Of a DNA stretch of 60,601 nt, positions 55,286-60,601 are shown piece by piece; positions within the stretch are counted from its first letter, which is position 1; each line of letters starts with the position of its first letter. A program made the position numbers and the translations under genes. Where the stretch lies: the NCBI GenBank assembly GCA_903827955.1, contig CAIKKJ010000206.1:1-60601 (forward strand), given 5' to 3'. Under the pieces are notes generated by a model. That model saw only the letters and a list, made by a program, of their open reading frames with translations, searched no databases and was not told the origin of the DNA. The stretch comes from an uncultured Verrucomicrobia subdivision 3 bacterium. GTDB lineage: Bacteria > Verrucomicrobiota > Verrucomicrobiia > Limisphaerales > UBA11358.

Positions 55286-56393
55286 GCGATTCAGAGAACC
55301 AGTGACCAAAGCGGTCCGCCGGCAATTTGGTGTTTTCAGGATAGACGAGATAGACGGTATTCCGCGAAGTTGCCCACGCGCGGCGGACGTTTTCGCGTTT
55401 GTAAATGTGCCGCACGTTTTCCACTTTCAAATCCGTCCACGGGTCGTTGATGATGAGGTCGCCGTTTTCCGTAAAGCCTCGGCAAATGGTTAGGTGGCCG
55501 GTGAAATCATCCGCGCGACCGTCCTGCAACAAATCGTAACGCGCGGAAATGATTACGGGAATCCCCGCCGCAATCCAATCTTCCAATTCCGAAATATCGC
55601 TGAAGCGCGTGACGTAGGCGCACATCCCGTCGAGGCTGCCCGCGAACGCGGTGTTGAACGACCAGTTGCCCGTGAGAAATTTGAAGCCATGATCTGCCAC
55701 TCCCGCCGCGACTTCCGGTGCATCAAGATTCCAGTTAGCCCGATTTGAAATGGCTCCCCAGCGCGCCAGCGCCATCGAAAGCGACGTCGGGCTGCACCAA
55801 CCGCTGCCGCCGGAATACGATTGTTGTGAACGCTCGACGACGAAAATTTCTTTTCCCCGAGCCGCCCGGTTTGGCGGAAGCGCCTCTGGTTTTATTTGCG
55901 TGTTGCAGAATGAAAGGCCGAGAAATTTCAATGATGGCATCGCGCCATTTGTTCCACCAAGCGTGATCCAAATTTGAACAGCGTCCGCCATTTTGTTCAA
56001 AGTCAGCGTGTCGGCGCGAACATCACCGTCAGCGTCCTGCTGATTGGTGATGCTGTGGCGTGAAAAGGTTTTGTCATCCGACGACCATTGGCCCCACGAG
56101 AAAAATTTGGTCGCGTGACCGGGCTGAATTGCGCTTGCCTCGATGCGGATAAAGGTTCCCGGCACCGGTTTCGCGTTCCATGACAGCACCAGTTGATTCC
56201 ATTTGATTGGAGCCTTTAGTTCCGGCGAAAGCAGGACGGTTGTCCCGCCGAAATTACACGACGGGGAAAAATCTAAAAAATTCGTGATGGCAATAAAACG
56301 GCTGTAACGCGCATGATTGGACGCAGGCATGGTTTTACAGCCTGTCACGACCAGCAAAACTAAAAGCGGCAACGTTGCCTGCACCTTGTTCAC
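55275..56393 (-). CDS. Lipoprotein with C39-type peptidase domain (copy 1)
   Basis: A paralogue of the next gene downstream, with the same plan: lipobox LVVTGC, N-terminal beta domain (IKWNQLVLSWNAKPVPGTFI, DADGDVRADTLTLN, WITLGGTNGAMPSLKFLGLS) and C39 peptidase (GWCSPTSLSMALARWG, GHLTICRGF, LIINDPWTD). I start it at the GTG at 56393 (VNKVQATLPLLVLLVVTG), which yields a clean lipoprotein signal and avoids overlap with the GT87 gene; the frame is open to 56528. About 372 residues. The two copies share many identical blocks along their whole length, which indicates tandem duplication. Confidence 0.85.
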   Translation of the reverse strand: MNKVQATLPLLVLLVVTGCKTMPASNHARYSRFIAITNFLDFSPSCNFGGTTVLLSPELKAPIKWNQLVLSWNAKPVPGTFIRIEASAIQPGHATKFFSWGQWSSDDKTFSRHSITNQQDADGDVRADTLTLNKMADAVQIWITLGGTNGAMPSLKFLGLSFCNTQIKPEALPPNRAARGKEIFVVERSQQSYSGGSGWCSPTSLSMALARWGAISNRANWNLDAPEVAAGVADHGFKFLTGNWSFNTAFAGSLDGMCAYVTRFSDISELEDWIAAGIPVIISARYDLLQDGRADDFTGHLTICRGFTENGDLIINDPWTDLKVENVRHIYKRENVRRAWATSRNTVYLVYPENTKLPADRFGHWFSESHEK

Positions 56394-56434
56394 AAAAACA
56401 TTCTGCGCCGAAGACGAAAAAAGTCGAGCCGTAG

Positions 56435-57862
56435 TTAAACCGCCTTTGCTGGTAATTTTTTCTGCTGCATCAAAATCATCGCGCCCGTCCACAGCAGCCA
56501 GATGAGGCTTAACGTCGTCACGCCCCAATCGCGTAGGAGAGGTCCGACGCCCGGCATCCGCGCCAGCAAATCTGCCAGCATGAAAAAAGCGACGGGCAGG
56601 AGCAGTTTCCAGTTCGGTGCAGAGGATGGCGACTGCGGCACTCCCAAATCAACCAGCGCCGCCACCAGCGGCAGCAGGAGCAGGTAATAAAAATTATGCA
56701 CGACGGGATTGATGAGCAGCGCGAGACCAATCAGCAATCCGGCGATTATGAATAATTGATGGGGCGTATCGCTCCGCCGCCAGCCGATGACGAAGAGCAC
56801 ACCGGCAATCATCACCGTGCCGACGGCATAAACTGCGTTGCGTTCCCACGCGGCGGCTTCCACCGGCCGCTGGCCGCGTGGCTGTGATCGGTTTGTCCAG
56901 TTGTGAATGGCCGCGAGCAGCGACTGGTTGTCCGTGCTGCCCATGCCGGTGAGTTCGCTTTGGCGCGACGTGTCCGTGCCATGGCCGAGTGCGGGCTTGG
57001 CGAGGACTTCAATCCAGCACTGGTAAAGTTCCTTTGTGCGTTGCGGCCCCAGCGTGGCGACAGGCAGTGCGGCGAGCAAAATGAATAGCCCGGCAATGAC
57101 GCCAAAACCCATGCGCCATTGCCGACGCAGAAACGGATACGCCAGCAGGAATGGTGGAAATAATTTGATCGTCGCCGGCAATGCGAAGCACAGCCCGGCA
57201 CGAAAATTTTTATTCGTGACTGCCAAAAAAATCCCAAAAGAAATCGCGGTCAGCATCACGATGTCCGCCTGGCCGCGCGACAGATCCGTGCCTGACGAAC
57301 CGGTCAGCACCGCGAGTGGCAGCAGTCGTCGCCACCACCAGCGGCGGCGCGCGGTGGAATCTTCCGGTGGCGGAGAGCGCAACGTTTTTCCTTCCAGCGC
57401 GCAGCCGAGCGTGTGCGCGGAAAAAATGATTCCCAGCACGCTCAACAAATACCACGCGGCCACAGAAAAAAAGAAATGCGCGTTCTCGGCGTGCAGCGGG
57501 TAAAAATTATTTCCATCCACGCCGTAGCCCCACGGCGTGTTGGCGGCTGTGCGTTTTTCGCCGGGCGGCAACGTCAGCGGCGGCAGTGGAACCGGTTCGG
57601 CCAGCGGCAACAACACAATGGCCAGCGCGGGCGGATACTGGTAATGCCAGCCGTGCCAGTCGGGAATCGAATAGGGGTTTTGTCCGCTCCAGACCGCGCC
57701 GGACGCGATGCAAAAAACACCGAGGTCGGTCATCGGCGAGTGGCGCAGCGCCGTGCGTCGTTCGAGCAGGCAACCGAAAGCAGCGAGCACAACAAGCGCA
57801 ACCGTCAGCCAGATTTTTTCCGCACGATAAAAGCGCCAGCGATGTTCGATGGCGGGATTCAT
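56435..57862 (-). CDS. GT87-family (DUF2029) membrane glycosyltransferase
   Basis: A polytopic glycosyltransferase, 475 residues, likely using a polyprenyl-phosphate sugar (family knowledge: mycobacterial mannosyltransferases). Start ATG 57862 ([19 protein letters not shown]). The first extracytoplasmic loop has [20 protein letters not shown] and [20 protein letters not shown], with the Asp and YPP motif typical of GT-C enzymes. About ten helices. The ATG overlaps the metH stop by four bases (ATGA). Upstream codons to 58030 are out of frame with metH and are rejected. Confidence 0.86.
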   Translation of the reverse strand: MNPAIEHRWRFYRAEKIWLTVALVVLAAFGCLLERRTALRHSPMTDLGVFCIASGAVWSGQNPYSIPDWHGWHYQYPPALAIVLLPLAEPVPLPPLTLPPGEKRTAANTPWGYGVDGNNFYPLHAENAHFFFSVAAWYLLSVLGIIFSAHTLGCALEGKTLRSPPPEDSTARRRWWWRRLLPLAVLTGSSGTDLSRGQADIVMLTAISFGIFLAVTNKNFRAGLCFALPATIKLFPPFLLAYPFLRRQWRMGFGVIAGLFILLAALPVATLGPQRTKELYQCWIEVLAKPALGHGTDTSRQSELTGMGSTDNQSLLAAIHNWTNRSQPRGQRPVEAAAWERNAVYAVGTVMIAGVLFVIGWRRSDTPHQLFIIAGLLIGLALLINPVVHNFYYLLLLPLVAALVDLGVPQSPSSAPNWKLLLPVAFFMLADLLARMPGVGPLLRDWGVTTLSLIWLLWTGAMILMQQKKLPAKAV

Positions 57863-60601
57863 GACGGGTTGTAATTCAGCCAAGGCCCCAGCCAGCGTTC
57901 CATTTCGGTAGCGGTTTTGCCTTTGCGCTTGGCTAGATCTTCCACCTGATCTTTGCCGAGTTTTCCGACGGCGAAATATTTTGACTCCGGATGCGCGAAG
58001 TAAAGGCCGCTCACACTGCTGCCGGGCCACATCGCAAAACTTTCCGTGAGTTTGATGCCGGTGTGTTTTTCTACGTCGAGCAAGTCCCAGAGAATTTCTT
58101 TCTCCGTATGATCCGGCGACGCGGGGTAGCCGGCGGCGGGACGGATGCCGCGATATTTTCCTTCAATCAAATCGGCGGTTGTCAGCTTTTCCAATTTGCC
58201 AAAACCCCATTCGTCACGGACGCGCTTGTGCAAACACTCGGCGAACGCTTCCGCCAACCGGTCGGCAATCGCTTCGGCAAGAATCGCGTTGTAGTCGTCG
58301 TGTTCAGCTTTGAACTTCTCGACAATTTCTTTCAAGCCATGTCCACTCGTGACGGCAAAGCCGCCGATGTAATCTTGTAGCGCAGCCGTCTTGGCTGCGG
58401 CGGCAGGCGAGACGCCTGCGCTACTCTTTGGCGCAACAAAATCCGCCAGGCAATAGTTCGGCGTGCCGTCGCCTTTTTTAATTTGCTGACGAAGAAAATG
58501 GAATTTTGTCCGCAAATGTTTGCGCGAGCCGTTCGTATAGACTTCCACATCGTCGCCGACGGCGTTCGCGGGGAACAGGCCATAGACGGCTTGGAGTTTC
58601 AGCGATTTGTTCGCGACGAATTCCGCGAGCATTTTTTGCGCGTCGGCGAAAAGTTTGGTCGCTTCTTCGCCATGTTTTTCATGTGTGAGAATTTTCGGAT
58701 ACACGCCGCGCAGTTCCCATGTGTGAAAGAACGGTGTCCAGTCAATGAACGCAGCGACTTCCTCGATGGAAATGCTGAACGCTCCGGCGTGTCCGTGCGA
58801 TGAGCCGCAGCCGCATTTGCCGGGGTTGAATTCGCCGGACGAAAGCGTGCGGATGCCAGTGAATTCCGGCTTGGGCAGATCCTCGTATTTCAGCTTCGGC
58901 GCGTTGGCGCGCGCGGCGGCGAGCGAAAGTAGTTTTACTGCCGAGCCGGCGTGTTGCGTGCGGAGTTTCTCGTAGTCTTCGCGCAGGTGTTTTACGAACG
59001 CGGCCTTGCCGTCCTTGCTCAAGAGGCTGCTCGTCACCGGCACGGCGCGCGAGGCGTCGAGGACGTGGACGACGGGTTCGCTGTAATGCTGCGCCACTTT
59101 GACCGCAGTGTGCGCCCGGCTGGTCGTCGCGCCGCCGATGAGCAGCGGGACTTTGAAGCCCTGCCGTTCCATCTCGCGGGCGACGTGGACCATCTCGTCC
59201 AGCGACGGCGTGATGAGTCCGCTCAAGCCGATGATGTCAGCTTTCTCCAGCTTAGCGCGCTCCAGAATTTTTTCGCACGGCACCATCACGCCCATGTCGA
59301 TGACCTCGTAGTTATTGCAGGCCAGCACGACGCCGACAATGTTCTTGCCGATGTCATGCACGTCGCCTTTGACAGTCGCGAGGACGATTTTCCCCTGCGC
59401 CTTGACGACCTCGCCGCGCGCGACCATGGCGGCTTTCTCCGCCTCCATGAACGGCGTGAGATACGCGACGGATTTTTTCATCACGCGCGCAGACTTCACG
59501 ACTTGTGGCAAAAACATTTTGCCCGCGCCGAACAAATCGCCGACGACGCTCATGCCGGCCATCAACGGACCTTCGATGACGGTGAGCGGCTTGCCGTATT
59601 TCGCGAGCGCTTCCGCGGTGTCGGCATCCACATAGAGATCAATCCCCTTAACGAGCGAGTGCGAAAGGCGTTCCTCTACCGTGCCTTTGCGCCATTCTTC
59701 CTCGACCATTTTGTCGGTCGCGGTTGTGCCGGCGCTGGCGGCTTTGAGTTTTTCGCCGTGCACAACGAGACGTTCGGTCGCGTCCGGACGGCGGTTGAGC
59801 AACACGTCTTCGACGAGTTCTTTCAACTCCGGTTCGATCTCTTCGTAAACTTCCAACATGCCGGCGTTGACGATGGCCATGTCCATGCCGGCTTTGATGG
59901 CGTGGAATAGAAACGCACTGTGCATCGCTTCGCGCACGGGATTGTTGCCGCGGAAACTGAACGAGACGTTCGATAACCCGCCGCTGACTTTCGCGTGCGG
60001 CAGGTTCGCTTTGATCCAGCGCGTGGCTTCGATGAAGTCCACGGCGTAGTTGTTGTGCTCCTCGATGCCTGTGCCCACGGTGAGGATGTTCGGGTCGAAA
60101 ATGATGTCCTCGGGCGGAAAGCCGACTTCGTCCACGAGAATTTTGTAGGCGCGTTCGCAGATGCGAATCTTCTCCGCATACGTCGCGGCTTGGCCGTTTT
60201 CGTCAAACGCCATCACCACGACCGCTGCGCCGTATTTCAAAACTTTGCGCGCGTGTTCACGGAATAATTCCTCGCCGCCCTTGAGCGAAATGGAATTCAC
60301 GATGCCTTTGCCTTGGACGCATTTCAGGCCAGCTTCGATGACTTCCCACTTCGAGGAGTCCACCATGAACGGAACTTTGGCGACCTCGGGTTCGCTGCCG
60401 AGGAGTTGCAGATAGCGCGTCATCGCCGCGACGCCGTCAATCATCCCTTCGTCCATGCAGATGTCGATGATGTTCGCACCGTTCTCAACCTGCTGGCGCG
60501 CGATGGCCACGGCTTCCTCGTATTTATTTTCCTTGATCAGCTTGGCGAACTTGGGCGAGCCCGCGACATTCGTGCGCTCGCCGATCATGATGAACGAGCC
60601 A
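57859..60601 (-). CDS. metH: Cobalamin-dependent methionine synthase, C-terminal three quarters (runs off window)
   Basis: Transfers a methyl group from 5-methyl-THF by cobalamin to homocysteine. About 913 codons are visible; the homocysteine domain lies beyond the right edge. The pterin domain is at the visible start ([50 protein letters not shown]). The cobalamin domain has [20 protein letters not shown] with the axial His, and [14 protein letters not shown]. The AdoMet activation domain has [16 protein letters not shown]. Odd point: between CLADFVAPK and DYIGGFAVT there is an extra segment [17 protein letters not shown], encoded by a 48-bp double-hairpin repeat; E. coli MetH has only a few residues there. 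Confidence 0.96.
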   Translation of the reverse strand, partial: GSFIMIGERTNVAGSPKFAKLIKENKYEEAVAIARQQVENGANIIDICMDEGMIDGVAAMTRYLQLLGSEPEVAKVPFMVDSSKWEVIEAGLKCVQGKGIVNSISLKGGEELFREHARKVLKYGAAVVVMAFDENGQAATYAEKIRICERAYKILVDEVGFPPEDIIFDPNILTVGTGIEEHNNYAVDFIEATRWIKANLPHAKVSGGLSNVSFSFRGNNPVREAMHSAFLFHAIKAGMDMAIVNAGMLEVYEEIEPELKELVEDVLLNRRPDATERLVVHGEKLKAASAGTTATDKMVEEEWRKGTVEERLSHSLVKGIDLYVDADTAEALAKYGKPLTVIEGPLMAGMSVVGDLFGAGKMFLPQVVKSARVMKKSVAYLTPFMEAEKAAMVARGEVVKAQGKIVLATVKGDVHDIGKNIVGVVLACNNYEVIDMGVMVPCEKILERAKLEKADIIGLSGLITPSLDEMVHVAREMERQGFKVPLLIGGATTSRAHTAVKVAQHYSEPVVHVLDASRAVPVTSSLLSKDGKAAFVKHLREDYEKLRTQHAGSAVKLLSLAAARANAPKLKYEDLPKPEFTGIRTLSSGEFNPGKCGCGSSHGHAGAFSISIEEVAAFIDWTPFFHTWELRGVYPKILTHEKHGEEATKLFADAQKMLAEFVANKSLKLQAVYGLFPANAVGDDVEVYTNGSRKHLRTKFHFLRQQIKKGDGTPNYCLADFVAPKSSAGVSPAAAAKTAALQDYIGGFAVTSGHGLKEIVEKFKAEHDDYNAILAEAIADRLAEAFAECLHKRVRDEWGFGKLEKLTTADLIEGKYRGIRPAAGYPASPDHTEKEILWDLLDVEKHTGIKLTESFAMWPGSSVSGLYFAHPESKYFAVGKLGKDQVEDLAKRKGKTATEMERWLGPWLNYNPS
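58377..58424. repeat. Double-hairpin REP/BIME-like element inserted in frame in metH
   Basis: A 48-bp unit. Outer arms are GTAGCGCAG (58377-58385) and CTGCGCTAC (58416-58424). The inner hairpins are CGCAGCC-GTCTT-GGCTGCG and GGCAGGCG-AGA-CGCCTGC. The length is a multiple of three and the metH frame stays open through it. It follows the same plan as the 11540-11590 element. Confidence 0.85.

Overview
The window looks like the chromosome of a Gram-negative, heterotrophic member of the Verrucomicrobiota, probably close to Pedosphaera/Limisphaerales. This placement is an inference from gene content and style: DUF2723 membrane proteins with TPR tails, very large secreted Ig-rich proteins that end in a shared C-terminal module with an FYR motif, homodimeric AceE, a TIGR02094-type glucan phosphorylase, and double-hairpin repeats beginning GTAGCG. 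Coding density is high, and nearly every gene is a housekeeping or secreted-enzyme gene. I see no prophage, insertion sequence, CRISPR array or plasmid module.

Layout. 1-5215 (minus): gltD (cut by the window edge) and gltB, glutamate synthase. 5352-13844 (minus): a long co-directional run, in transcription order SRP RNA (ffs), dnaX, ybaB, recR, a HAD hydrolase, a Rep/PcrA-like helicase and a DUF2723-TPR membrane protein. 13963-17559: a pectin-type polysaccharide pair, GH28 polygalacturonase (plus) and PL9-like pectate lyase (minus), with a rhodanese gene between. 17683-20831: a DMT permease convergent with alpha-glucan phosphorylase. 21059-23815 (minus): walJ-like MBL nuclease, comF and accD, followed by a 60-residue unknown gene. 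23989-31313 (plus): two giant secreted proteins, an S53 sedolisin protease and a 1433-residue modular Ig/HYR protein. 31372-37543 (plus): tilS, rpsO, pnp, an OxlT-like MFS transporter and an SGNH hydrolase. 37614-41880 (minus): hpf, an amidohydrolase, bioF and bioA. 42004-44122 (plus): rpoN and a lone fumarase beta subunit. 44190-47695: a divergent pair, lipoate ligase and pyruvate dehydrogenase E1. 47752-48865: tRNA-Phe and cdsA. 48887-50705 (minus): sppA and upp. 50786-54164 (plus): yhbY, a YdeI-like small gene, gap and an MFS transporter. 54167-60601 (minus): metH (cut by the window edge), a GT87 glycosyltransferase and two tandem lipoprotein C39-type peptidases.

How the parts relate. lplA supplies the lipoyl group needed by the complex to which aceE belongs. 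ffs, dnaX, ybaB and recR form the classical replication/repair block. GH28, PL9 and perhaps the SGNH esterase suggest plant polysaccharide use, with glucan phosphorylase and GAPDH in central carbon flow. The most unusual observations are a 48-bp double-hairpin repeat inserted in frame in metH, a related repeat filling the recR-ybaB gap, a DnaX that has lost most of its zinc-finger cysteines, a GAPDH that resembles kinetoplastid glycosomal GAPDH, a shared C-terminal module on three secreted proteins, and three intergenic tracts with a 7-bp period.
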